This document shows, in pieces, positions 1 through 5,802 of a stretch of 6,342 bases of DNA. Position numbers and translations under genes: made by a program. Source of the DNA: Clostridium sp. UBA3947. GTDB lineage: Bacteria > Bacillota > Clostridia > Clostridiales > Clostridiaceae. The notes beneath the pieces were generated by a model. The model did not search any database. It was not told the origin of the DNA and worked only from the letters and a program-made list of their open reading frames with translations. Numbering within the stretch: the stretch's first letter is position 1; every line of letters begins with the position of its first letter. The stretch spans positions 9,969 through 16,310 of the forward strand of contig DGDR01000062.1 of the NCBI GenBank assembly GCA_002385545.1, written 5' to 3'.

Positions 1-800
1 TGTGATGCCCAATCCTGGTCACGACCTGTACCGAGCAGGTCATTGTGTGCTATTGTCCCTGCCCACATAATCTCTGCTCTTGCAGCATAGTTATCTGGCT
101 CAGCTATAGCAGTTGGTACATTTGATATCACAGTCTTTAGAGTAGCTTCACATAGCCTATCAGTAAAGTCTACATCCTTGGTATTTGTAAAATACCTTTC
201 CATGACATGTGCCATAATATCTGACGCCCCATTTGCAGTCTGATATGGTGGTAGTGTATATGTAAGTTCAGGGTTTAAAATTGCAAACTTTGGTCTTATT
301 AGGTCACTTCCTGTACCTAGCTTGTACCATCCGTCCTCATTGGTCAGGACAGAGCTTGAGCTAGCTTCACTGCCTGCAGCTGGTATGGTTAGGACTACAC
401 CTATAGGTAGAGCCGTCTCTATCTGTACACTACCATCATAAAAGTCCCAAACATCGCCGTCATAGGGTACTCCTATAGCAATCCCCTTTGCTGTGTCGAT
501 AACACTTCCTCCACCTACAGCTAGAATAAAATCTATTTTCTCATTCCTACAAAGCTTTATACCCTCTCGAACTAGGCTCACTCTTGGATTTGGTACAACA
601 CCATAAAGCTCAGTATGATATATATCATTGTCATTTAGGGACTTTACAATTTTGTCATATAGACCAGTCTTTTTTATACTACCCCCACCGTATACTAATA
701 GAACCCTTTTGCCATGCTTCTTTAGCTCATGGCCTACTTGACCTTCTGTGTCTTTACCAAAGATAATTTTTGTTGTGTTTTGAAAAGTAAAATTATTCAT
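1..800 (-). CDS. Iron-dependent butanol/alcohol dehydrogenase (YqhD/BdhA type), 3' end cut off by window
   Basis: Group III (iron-type) alcohol dehydrogenase, cytosolic, reducing aldehydes such as butyraldehyde to alcohols with NAD(P)H. The ATG at 798-800 follows GGAGG with 7-nt spacing. Residues 1-266 are present, followed by a partial codon (CA) at the edge; the family is about 385-400 residues, so roughly the last third lies outside. Visible motifs are YGGGS at residues 37-41 and GGGSVIDTAK at 96-105 (nucleotide-binding half), AAGSEAS at 141-147, and ASDIMAHVMER at 192-202. The last motif supplies the metal ligands Asp194 and His198. The sequence ends in DWAS, so the cut codon is probably the third ligand His267, matching the YqhD numbering from family knowledge. 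YqhD-like members usually prefer NADPH; that is inference here. It lies 75 bp downstream of the PHP gene on the same strand with no clear terminator between, so co-transcription is possible. The family call is secure; the exact substrate is not. Confidence 0.95.
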   Translation of the reverse strand, partial: MNNFTFQNTTKIIFGKDTEGQVGHELKKHGKRVLLVYGGGSIKKTGLYDKIVKSLNDNDIYHTELYGVVPNPRVSLVREGIKLCRNEKIDFILAVGGGSVIDTAKGIAIGVPYDGDVWDFYDGSVQIETALPIGVVLTIPAAGSEASSSSVLTNEDGWYKLGTGSDLIRPKFAILNPELTYTLPPYQTANGASDIMAHVMERYFTNTKDVDFTDRLCEATLKTVISNVPTAIAEPDNYAARAEIMWAGTIAHNDLLGTGRDQDWAS

Positions 801-875
801 AGAACTACCTCCATCTAGATTATTAGCGCATCATATTTATAATAACCCTTTTTAGAGCCCTACTAACTATAATTT

Positions 876-1601
876 TTACCTAGCCTCTGATTTGTAACCT
901 AATAAACTGTAGTTACCACTTCTAGTGGCCTTGATAAAGTCCTCTATAGACTCTAGTTTATGCTCAAAGGCCATCCCTCCAGTTAGCTTATAATCAATAC
1001 TGTGACTATCTGATCCAGAGGTCATCAAAAGTTTATTTTCAATAGCAAACTCAAGGGCCTTTTTATCATAACTAGGATCTCTATGGCTAGTATTGACTAC
1101 TTCTACACCATCTACATAATCAGGATATAGCCTAATCTCTTTAATATAGGATGCCTCCCTAAATGGATGGGCTTGTACAATAAATGCTCCTGCTTGTCTT
1201 GCGGCAGTAAGGTATTTTTCTATAGTCCATAAAAGCATATCAGGGTGGTCAAGTAGAAACTCCTTATCTAGGCCATAGGTTAAAAACTCCATACCCCTAT
1301 CTGCATATTCCCAGCCTAAAAAAACCCTAAAGCCTATTTTTTCTCCCTCGGCTAGTGCGTCCTCATAGCCCTTTAAGAATAAATCTACTCTTTTATCCCA
1401 TGGTAGGCCAGCTCTTATCCCTGTGTTACCATTAAAAAAGTGATCTGTCATAATCAAACCAGAATAGCCTCTTTCAGCGTATGCCCTCACCATCTCGGCC
1501 CCTGTACTAAAGGCACAGGCACTAGCCTGTGAGCTATGAGTATGTGTTTCATATAGGTATTTATGCTTGTTGTCAATTTTTTTAGTTTTTATCTTACTCA
1601 C
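876..1601 (-). CDS. PHP-domain metal-dependent phosphoesterase
   Basis: Cytosolic PHP (polymerase and histidinol phosphatase) family protein of 241 residues, a usual size for stand-alone members. The metal-binding motifs appear in order: ETHTHS (His20, His22), MTDH (Asp53, His54), GWEY (Glu98), QAHPF (His145), a possible ligand His173, and SGSDSH (Asp198, His200). All catalytic positions are intact, so it should be an active phosphoesterase, but the substrate cannot be read from sequence. Related proteins act on histidinol phosphate, nucleotides or phospho-sugars. No his or DNA-polymerase genes are nearby, so histidinol phosphatase is only one option. The first usable codon is GTG at 1599-1601, but it lies inside a Shine-Dalgarno-like GAGGTGAG, with no other ribosome site at a normal distance; an in-frame ATA at 1590-1592 is 6 nt beyond GAGGTG. 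The true start is therefore uncertain by about three codons. A promoter is proposed just upstream. Confidence 0.9.
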   Translation of the reverse strand: MSKIKTKKIDNKHKYLYETHTHSSQASACAFSTGAEMVRAYAERGYSGLIMTDHFFNGNTGIRAGLPWDKRVDLFLKGYEDALAEGEKIGFRVFLGWEYADRGMEFLTYGLDKEFLLDHPDMLLWTIEKYLTAARQAGAFIVQAHPFREASYIKEIRLYPDYVDGVEVVNTSHRDPSYDKKALEFAIENKLLMTSGSDSHSIDYKLTGGMAFEHKLESIEDFIKATRSGNYSLLGYKSEAR

Positions 1602-1603
1602 CT
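1594..1603 (-). promoter_or_regulatory. Shine-Dalgarno-like GAGGTGAG overlapping the GTG start of the PHP gene
   Basis: On the minus strand the sequence reads CTGAGGTGAGTAAGATA. GAGGTGAG is close to the ideal anti-16S complement, yet it contains the only conventional start codon (GTG). No purine-rich site lies 5-10 nt upstream of that GTG; the nearest AAAAGG is about 20 nt away. Either translation starts weakly at the GTG, or the motif is the ribosome site for a non-standard AUA start 6 nt downstream. Confidence 0.5.
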
Positions 1604-1642
1604 CAGTGTATGTTGAAAATCCTTTTTTCTTGCTTGTATATA

Positions 1643-1671
1643 ATATTACATGAGCTTTTCATTAGGGGCAA
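1643..1671 (-). promoter_or_regulatory. Putative sigma-A promoter of the PHP gene
   Basis: On the minus strand there is a -35 TTGCCC (1666-1671), a 17-nt spacer and a -10 TAATAT (1643-1648). Each box matches 4 of 6 consensus bases. Transcription would start near 1636, about 35 nt before the start codon. It sits in the 84-bp gap after the exporter gene, so the PHP gene may be expressed alone as well as by read-through. Moderate support only, because AT-rich DNA gives chance matches. Confidence 0.4.
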
Positions 1672-1685
1672 ATATTATGGCTGCC

Positions 1686-2777
1686 TTAGAGCAGGGCCTT
1701 GGCCATTTTCTTATCTGTTTTTGAGATCTTTTCTACATAGTCCTCCCAGCTAGTGATCTGCTCTACACTTTTGCCAAATGCAATCATTTCTAGACTTTTC
1801 CTGATTTCATTAATAGCCTTATAGCTCTCATCATTAGGCTTGTCCCTTAGTAGCTGCAAGGTAAGTAGCAGGCTCTCCCTTGCCTGATCCTTGTTAAACT
1901 GTTTATTGCTTATATCTAAGGGTAGGCTTAGGTCATCACATTCTCCTTTTTTTATGCACTGATCTAGTACTAGCTTTATGTGACCAACTATGCAATTGTC
2001 TCCCTCACAGCCACCACAAGATTCAGGGCCTAGGCACATGTGAGCTACTTCATCATTCATCTGATTATAGTAGCTATACAGGCTAGCCACTGCACTCTTA
2101 AAGGCTGTTTCTTTTCCCTCTTTATGAGCCTTTATATTATATATAACCAATAGGATTACAATCGGTAAAAGAATTGCTAGAAACACTGTAATAATTAACG
2201 GATTTAGATAGGCTGCTGGTAGAAAATTTATTAGCTTGCTAATACCAACTATCATAAAAATGCCAGCTGCAATGAACTTTATTGCTACTTCGGGTATCTT
2301 GTCTCCAAGTTTTCTACCAACAAAGATGCCTAGTGCTCCTGTAGCGATCATGCCCAAGACACTACCTAGTAAAACAAAAATAGGAAAGTTAAGCTCAGCT
2401 GACAGGGTTATTGCAGTCAATTGAGTCTTGTCCCCTAATTCACCTAAGAAAAAAGCACTAGCTACTGTGATTATAGGGCCAAACCTAGGACTTTCTTTTT
2501 CCTTATCAATATTATTGTCTTCTGGTCTTAGTGTCCAGAGGGCAAAGATAATAAATACAACAGCAGTTATAAGCTGAATTATATCAGTTGATATAAAGCT
2601 TGATATGTAACTACCTAGTACTACTGCTAGTCCATGGTTTAATAATGATCCTATCAATATACCTACTAATACCCTAGCCGTTGAATATTTTGTTGCAAAG
2701 GCTAGTGCTAGTAATTGTGTTTTGTCCCCCATCTCAGCTACAAAAATTAGTATAAAAGCTTTAATTAAGTCACTCAT
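1686..2777 (-). CDS. GDT1/TMEM165-family (UPF0016) cation exporter, probably Mn2+, with cysteine-rich C-terminal tail
   Basis: Membrane cation transporter of the GDT1/TMEM165/MneA family, predicted here to export Mn2+ (family knowledge plus the riboswitch). The signature appears twice, as expected for the internal duplication: EMGDKTQ at residues 15-21 and ELGDKTQ at 113-119; their acidic residues line the ion path. Hydrophobic segments lie at about 4-26, 34-58, 66-83, 101-124, 131-154, 165-187 and 193-214. Bacterial members usually end near residue 190-220. This one has about 145 extra soluble residues carrying six cysteines at 248, 254, 257, 262, 274 and 280 (pattern CX5CX2CX4CX11CX5C), then a charged helical stretch. 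I do not recognise that tail as a named domain. The ATG at 2775-2777 follows GGAGG with 7-nt spacing. A yybP-ykoY riboswitch and terminator precede it, so expression should rise with Mn2+. Confidence 0.93.
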   Translation of the reverse strand: MSDLIKAFILIFVAEMGDKTQLLALAFATKYSTARVLVGILIGSLLNHGLAVVLGSYISSFISTDIIQLITAVVFIIFALWTLRPEDNNIDKEKESPRFGPIITVASAFFLGELGDKTQLTAITLSAELNFPIFVLLGSVLGMIATGALGIFVGRKLGDKIPEVAIKFIAAGIFMIVGISKLINFLPAAYLNPLIITVFLAILLPIVILLVIYNIKAHKEGKETAFKSAVASLYSYYNQMNDEVAHMCLGPESCGGCEGDNCIVGHIKLVLDQCIKKGECDDLSLPLDISNKQFNKDQARESLLLTLQLLRDKPNDESYKAINEIRKSLEMIAFGKSVEQITSWEDYVEKISKTDKKMAKALL

Positions 2778-2815
2778 TGAAGGTCCTCCAAATCTTTGCT
2801 ATTTATTTGCCTCAC

Positions 2816-2879
2816 AAAAAAATAAGACCCTTAGATCGACAAACCAATCTCTATTATTGGTTTATCAATCTAAAAGTCT
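2816..2879 (-). terminator. Intrinsic terminator forming the riboswitch expression platform
   Basis: On the minus strand the arm at 2856-2879 pairs with 2825-2848 over 24 bp. There are no mismatches if four G-U pairs are allowed. The 7-nt loop (2849-2855) is AATAGAG. The stem is followed at once by TATTTTTTT (2816-2824). The 5' arm contains the 3' strand of aptamer helix P1 (2868-2876), so aptamer and terminator cannot both form. This is the usual antitermination arrangement for ligand-ON yybP-ykoY elements: with metal, P1 holds and RNA polymerase reads into the exporter gene; without it, transcription stops 38 nt before the ATG. Confidence 0.92.
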
Positions 2880-2989
2880 CGCTACTTAGAGAAAATCTAG
2901 GAATAGATTTTTCTCAAGAAATAGGGCCAGGATTTCTCCAGCATGTTGACCCTATTTACGGCATATGCCACAGCTACTCCCTTTTAGAT
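2868..2989 (-). promoter_or_regulatory. yybP-ykoY manganese riboswitch (aptamer)
   Basis: Leader RNA of the exporter gene, read on the minus strand. Helix P1 is a perfect 9-bp pairing of ATCTAAAAG (2981-2989) with CTTTTAGAT (2868-2876). The conserved AAAAGGGAGTAGC follows on the 5' side, the conserved GTCAACATGC loop strand lies at 2941-2950, and the 3' signature AGCGAGACTTTT at 2872-2883. Internal helices include AAATAGGG/CCCTATTT with an inner GGA-GAAA-TCC hairpin, a short GGCATATGCC palindrome, and a variable arm GAGAAAA/TTTTCTC with a TTCC loop. This class binds Mn2+ and controls efflux genes including UPF0016 members, matching the downstream gene. Recognition is by eye from the conserved strands and gene context. 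Confidence 0.93.
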
Positions 2990-2997
2990 GTTAATTC

Positions 2998-3026
2998 ATT
3001 TTAACATATAAATTGCTTGTAAACAA
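2998..3026 (-). promoter_or_regulatory. Promoter of the riboswitch-exporter transcript
   Basis: On the minus strand the extended -10 reads TGTTAAAAT (TAAAAT at 2998-3003, five of six consensus bases, with TG one base upstream). A weaker -35, TTGTTT (3021-3026), lies at 17-nt spacing. Transcription would begin about 7 nt later, near 2991, just ahead of helix P1 at 2989. That is where a riboswitch transcript should start and supports the call. Confidence 0.65.
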
Positions 3027-3050
3027 GAGGCCTATAATTGACCTTGATAA

Positions 3051-3079
3051 TTGAATAAAAGCCTAATAGATGGTAATAT
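3051..3079 (+). promoter_or_regulatory. Promoter of the aminotransferase gene
   Basis: Plus-strand -35 TTGAAT (3051-3056), 17-nt spacer, and extended -10 TGGTAATAT (TAATAT at 3074-3079). The start would be near 3086, leaving a leader of about 48 nt before the ATG at 3134. It is divergent from the exporter promoter, with 24 bp between the two -35 boxes. The inverted repeat AAAAGCCT (3057-3064) / AGGCTTTT (3101-3108) straddles the -10 and the start point. Confidence 0.55.
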
Positions 3080-3133
3080 ATCTAAAAAGCTAAAAGAAGC
3101 AGGCTTTTAAATTAATAGTTTGGGGGATGACTC

Positions 3134-4315
3134 ATGGTTTCTAATACTATAGCTCAAAAAATAAAGGGTTCATCGTGGATTCGAAAGATGTTTGAAGAGG
3201 GAGAAAGGCTTAGGGCGACCTATGGTGTTGACAATGTCTTTGACTTTTCTTTGGGAAACCCCAATATTGAACCACCAGAGCATGTGAAGGAAACCCTTAA
3301 GAAGCTGGCACTAGATAATAGACCAGGCTTTCATAGGTATATGAGCAATGCTGGCTATCTAGATACTAGAACTAATGTCTCAGACCATATTGAAAAAAAG
3401 ACTGGTATTAGGCTAGGACCTGAAAATATAGTAATGACCTCTGGTGCAGCCGGTGGCCTGAACGTGGTCTTAAAATCGATACTAGACCCTAGTGACGAGG
3501 TAATAGTTTTTTCCCCTTATTTTGCTGAATACCTATCCTATGTAGATAATCATAGTGGTATACCTATTATATCCCCCTGCCGGCTTGATACCTTTGAACC
3601 AGACCTTGACCTTCTTGAGCAAAACTTAAGTCCAAAAACCAAGGCTGTAATCTTAAATTCACCTAATAACCCTACAGGTGTTATCTATAGGAAAGAAACC
3701 CTTGAGAAAATGGCTAGCTTGATTGCTAGTAAAGAAAAGGACTATAATAGCCAGATACTGGTAATATCAGATGAGCCATACTCTGATATCCTTTATGATG
3801 GTGCACAGCTACCACATATACTAAAGATATTTAAAAACTCAGTTATAGTAAACTCCTTTAGTAAGTCTCTAGCCATACCCGGAGAAAGAATAGGCTATAT
3901 AGCCATCAATAAAAAAATAGACAAGGCTGACTTGCTTGCCCAAGCCTTTATATATTCAAACAGGATTTTAGGCTTTGTAAATGCTCCTGCCCTCTTTCAA
4001 AGGGTCATAGCCGAATCTTTAAATGCTAGCTTGGATATTAATTATTACAGGAAAAGAAGGGATCTATTATACAATCACCTTATAGGGCTAGGATACGAAT
4101 GTAATAAACCACAAGGTGCCTTTTATCTCTTTCCCAAGGCACTGATTGAAGATGATGTTGAGTTTGTAAGACGCGCTGCCGACCATAATCTACTGCTTGT
4201 ACCTGGTAGGGGCTTTGGATGCCCTGGTTATTTTAGGATAGCCTATTGCGTAAGTCTTCAAACAATAGAGAGGTCCTTGCCCATATTTGAAGCATTAAAA
4301 AAAGAGTTTAAATGA
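3134..4315 (+). CDS. PLP-dependent class I/II aminotransferase
   Basis: Fold-type I pyridoxal-phosphate aminotransferase, cytosolic, 393 residues (normal full length). It moves an amino group between an amino acid and a 2-oxo acid. Visible motifs: SLGNPN (39-44) near the N terminus; SGAAGGLN (103-110) for PLP phosphate binding; NSPNNPTG with Asn179; SDEPYSD with Asp213 and Tyr216 (PLP ring contacts); SFSKS with Lys244, the Schiff-base lysine; PGERIGY (249-255); and FRIAYC with Arg368, which binds the substrate carboxylate. All catalytic residues are intact. It resembles the aspartate/aromatic aminotransferase branch, but the amino-acid substrate cannot be fixed. The ATG at 3134 follows GGGGGATGA at a good distance. 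It is divergent from the Mn exporter, has its own promoter, and ends 8 bp from the convergent pseudouridine synthase with no terminator visible between them. Confidence 0.94.
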   Translation: MVSNTIAQKIKGSSWIRKMFEEGERLRATYGVDNVFDFSLGNPNIEPPEHVKETLKKLALDNRPGFHRYMSNAGYLDTRTNVSDHIEKKTGIRLGPENIVMTSGAAGGLNVVLKSILDPSDEVIVFSPYFAEYLSYVDNHSGIPIISPCRLDTFEPDLDLLEQNLSPKTKAVILNSPNNPTGVIYRKETLEKMASLIASKEKDYNSQILVISDEPYSDILYDGAQLPHILKIFKNSVIVNSFSKSLAIPGERIGYIAINKKIDKADLLAQAFIYSNRILGFVNAPALFQRVIAESLNASLDINYYRKRRDLLYNHLIGLGYECNKPQGAFYLFPKALIEDDVEFVRRAADHNLLLVPGRGFGCPGYFRIAYCVSLQTIERSLPIFEALKKEFK

Positions 4316-4323
4316 GGAAATTT

Positions 4324-5001
4324 TCATAAATCGAATAGGCTCCAGGGGTAACGCTTTTCTGGCATAGAGCAAAACTCTAGTTCTTCTTTTTTTGTAGGAT
4401 GCATAAAAGTAATTTTGCTAGCCCAAAGTGCTATCTGAACACCCTTGTCTGCTCCTCTTGTTCCATATAGTTGATCACCTACTATGGGACTGGCTATGGC
4501 ATTGAACTGAACTCGGATTTGATGAGCTCTACCTGTATGGAGCTGTATTTCTATTAGGCTAAGGTCGCTTTTTCTAGCTAATACCCTATATTCTAATATA
4601 GCTTCCTTAGCACCAATCGTTTCTTTATCTACAACAGCTACCTTGTTACGTCTTTTGTCCTTTAGCAAATAATGCACCAAGGTATCTGTATCCTTTAGGC
4701 TCCCATTAGCTACAACAGCTATATAGGTCCTTTTAAAGCTCCTTTGCCTGATTTGCTCTGATAGTCTAGAAGCTGCCTTTGATGTCTTAGCAAATACCAT
4801 TGTCCCCCCAACAGGTCTGTCTAGCCTGTGGACCAAGCCAAGATAAACATTGCCAGGCTTATTGTATTTCTCTTTTATATAGTTCTTTAGTAGGGTTACC
4901 ATATCCTGATCCCCTGTATAATCTCCTTGGGATAGGACATTTGCTGGTTTTACGACTACTAATATATGATTGTCTTCATACAATATGTTTAAATTGCTCA
5001 A
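4324..5001 (-). CDS. RluA-family RNA pseudouridine synthase
   Basis: Isomerises uridine to pseudouridine in rRNA or tRNA, without cofactor, in the cytosol; 225 residues. It opens with ILYEDNHILVVVKPANV (motif I, residues 6-22). The catalytic motif LVHRLDRPVGG follows, with Asp61 as nucleophile and the HRLD signature. Next come RTYIAVV (91-97), HTGRAHQIRVQF (155-166, motif III) and GDQLYG (175-180). The N-terminal S4 RNA-binding domain of classic RluC/RluD proteins is absent, which is common among short Firmicutes paralogues, so the target site cannot be predicted. The start is TTG at 4999-5001, directly preceded in frame by a TAG stop, so the protein cannot begin earlier; AAAGGA lies 9 nt upstream. 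The first internal ATG (residue 34) would remove motif I and is rejected. It is convergent with the aminotransferase and divergent from the OsmC gene. Confidence 0.93.
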   Translation of the reverse strand: MSNLNILYEDNHILVVVKPANVLSQGDYTGDQDMVTLLKNYIKEKYNKPGNVYLGLVHRLDRPVGGTMVFAKTSKAASRLSEQIRQRSFKRTYIAVVANGSLKDTDTLVHYLLKDKRRNKVAVVDKETIGAKEAILEYRVLARKSDLSLIEIQLHTGRAHQIRVQFNAIASPIVGDQLYGTRGADKGVQIALWASKITFMHPTKKEELEFCSMPEKRYPWSLFDL

Positions 5002-5062
5002 ACTAACTCAGTCCTTTTAATTTAATTTTGTGGTGGGTTTTTGTAACCCTGTCCAGTATATG

Positions 5063-5093
5063 TTTACCTCTTTAAGTGTGGGGTAAATATAAT
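5063..5093 (+). promoter_or_regulatory. Putative promoter of the OsmC-like gene
   Basis: A perfect -10 TATAAT (5088-5093) has a candidate -35 TTTACC (5063-5068) at a long 19-nt spacing. A second TATAAT at 5096-5101 lacks a good -35. The start would be near 5100, about 24 nt before the ATG at 5124. If correct, the GTG at 5076, upstream in the same frame, would not be transcribed, which supports the shorter protein. Confidence 0.4.
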
Positions 5094-5111
5094 ACTATAA
5101 TATCAAATAAT

Positions 5112-5117
5112 GAGGTG
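5112..5117 (+). promoter_or_regulatory. Ribosome binding site fixing the OsmC-like start
   Basis: GAGGTG sits 6 nt before the ATG at 5124-5126. The in-frame GTG at 5076 has no ribosome site and would add 16 residues that do not resemble the family. The ATG at 5124 is therefore the start. Confidence 0.8.
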
Positions 5118-5123
5118 TTTTAT

Positions 5124-5546
5124 ATGGTAAAAGTTAAAGGTAGACTTAAGAATAATATGTCCTTTGAAAGTGTGATTGATGGTCACAAAATCGTAATGGA
5201 TGCAGTAGAGGCATTTGGTGGGGATAATGAGGGTCCAACTCCTAAGAAGCTATTACTAGCTAGCCTTATAGGCTGTACAGGTATGGATGTTATATCTATC
5301 CTGAGGAAAATGAGGGTTGAACCCACCGATTTTACAATAGAAGCAGAAGCAGAAAGCTCAAATGAACACCCAAAAATTTATAGCAAAATTAACCTAACCT
5401 ATGTATTCACAGGAGACGAACTACCCATGGACAAGCTAGAAAAGGCAGTTTCTTTATCTCAGGAAAGATATTGTGCAGTATCCGCAATGCTTAAGGATTC
5501 TGTATCTATTAGTTACTCTATTAGGGTAAAGACAGCCACTAATTAA
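5124..5546 (+). CDS. OsmC-family (YhfA-like) redox protein
   Basis: Small cytosolic OsmC/Ohr superfamily protein of 140 residues, the usual length. Ohr and OsmC members are thiol peroxidases that reduce organic hydroperoxides, using a reactive cysteine and a resolving cysteine. Both are present: Cys51 in LIGCTGMDVISIL (48-60) and Cys117 in ERYCAVSAML (114-123). The layout, with GHKIVMDA near residue 20, a PTPKKLL segment at 38-44 and an INLTYVFTG strand at 89-97, looks closest to E. coli YhfA, whose physiological role is poorly defined. Peroxidase activity is therefore inferred. It has its own likely promoter, divergent from the pseudouridine synthase, and a terminator-like hairpin follows about 80 bp after the stop. 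Confidence 0.92.
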   Translation: MVKVKGRLKNNMSFESVIDGHKIVMDAVEAFGGDNEGPTPKKLLLASLIGCTGMDVISILRKMRVEPTDFTIEAEAESSNEHPKIYSKINLTYVFTGDELPMDKLEKAVSLSQERYCAVSAMLKDSVSISYSIRVKTATN

Positions 5547-5624
5547 AGTGTTTCTCTTCCTGTCTTTTTAAATAGTTACCTACAATTAGGATCACTTATC
5601 TATTAGAATACTTAACTTTTCTAT

Positions 5625-5682
5625 AACACCGTAGCAGATTAGAGCATCCTGTAGCTGGTCTATCTGCTTTATGGTGTTTTTT
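5625..5682 (+). terminator. Long hairpin with U-run, probable terminator after the OsmC-like gene
   Basis: Plus-strand AACACC (5625-5630) pairs with GGTGTT (5673-5678). After an internal loop, GCAGA (5634-5638) pairs with TCTGC (5663-5667) and TAGA (5640-5643) with TCTA (5659-5662), with T5639 bulged. The apical loop is 15 nt, and the structure runs into TTTTTT (5677-5682). The opposite strand has no U-run, so it works in the plus direction. The broken stem and large loop are less compact than a normal terminator. No known riboswitch consensus was recognised. Confidence 0.6.
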
Positions 5683-5727
5683 ATAAATATATAAGACTTT
5701 CTTTTGTTCTAGCTTGCTTTTCTCATC

Positions 5728-5757
5728 TTGATAATAATTTATAGCCAAATGTACTAT
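5728..5757 (+). promoter_or_regulatory. Putative promoter of the DUF5658-type gene
   Basis: Plus-strand -35 TTGATA (5728-5733, five of six bases), 18-nt spacer, and -10 TACTAT (5752-5757, four of six). The start would be near 5764, some 39 nt before the ATG at 5803. It follows the terminator-like hairpin, so the membrane-protein gene would be a separate unit. Modest support in AT-rich DNA. Confidence 0.4.
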
Positions 5758-5785
5758 TTCCAGATAATTGGCAATAATTATTAAC

Positions 5786-5792
5786 AAGGTGG
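5786..5792 (+). promoter_or_regulatory. Ribosome binding site favouring the ATG at 5803
   Basis: AAGGTGG lies only 1 nt before the ATG at 5794 but 10 nt before the ATG at 5803. The second distance is workable and the first is not, so the start is placed at 5803, dropping three residues (MYI). Confidence 0.65.
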
Positions 5793-5802
5793 GATGTATA
5801 TA

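Noticed and set aside
584..766. 60-residue reading frame on the plus strand
   Set aside because: It lies fully inside the alcohol dehydrogenase gene on the other strand, which has clear family motifs.
2236..2424. 62-residue reading frame on the plus strand
   Set aside because: It is antisense to the exporter membrane region, which carries the second EΦGDKTQ motif.
2777..3004. 75-residue reading frame on the plus strand
   Set aside because: It is the antisense of the exporter leader. The conserved riboswitch strands and terminator stem explain the sequence, and there is no ribosome site.
3033..3038. Perfect TATAAT on the plus strand as -10 of the aminotransferase promoter
   Set aside because: No acceptable -35 lies 16-18 nt upstream (the nearest, TTGCTT, is 14 nt away). 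The extended -10 at 3074-3079 with TTGAAT at 17 nt is better.
4316..4323. Terminator between the convergent aminotransferase and pseudouridine synthase genes
   Set aside because: The gap is 8 bp and no stem-loop with a U-run is visible across it. The transcripts probably overlap.
4800..5006. 68-residue reading frame on the plus strand
   Set aside because: It is antisense to the catalytic part of the pseudouridine synthase.
5036..5050. Short inverted repeat GGGTT/AACCC in the divergent gap before the OsmC-like gene
   Set aside because: The stem is only 5 bp with no U-run and no clear link to either promoter; it could easily be chance.
5076..5123. GTG at 5076 as start of the OsmC-like gene
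   Set aside because: There is no ribosome site, it overlaps the likely promoter, and the extra residues do not match the family. The ATG at 5124 has GAGGTG 6 nt upstream.
5596..5787. 63-residue reading frame on the minus strand
   Set aside because: It begins with TTG and has no ribosome binding site. It runs across the terminator-like hairpin and the proposed promoter of the next gene, and its composition is not protein-like. I treat the stretch as intergenic.
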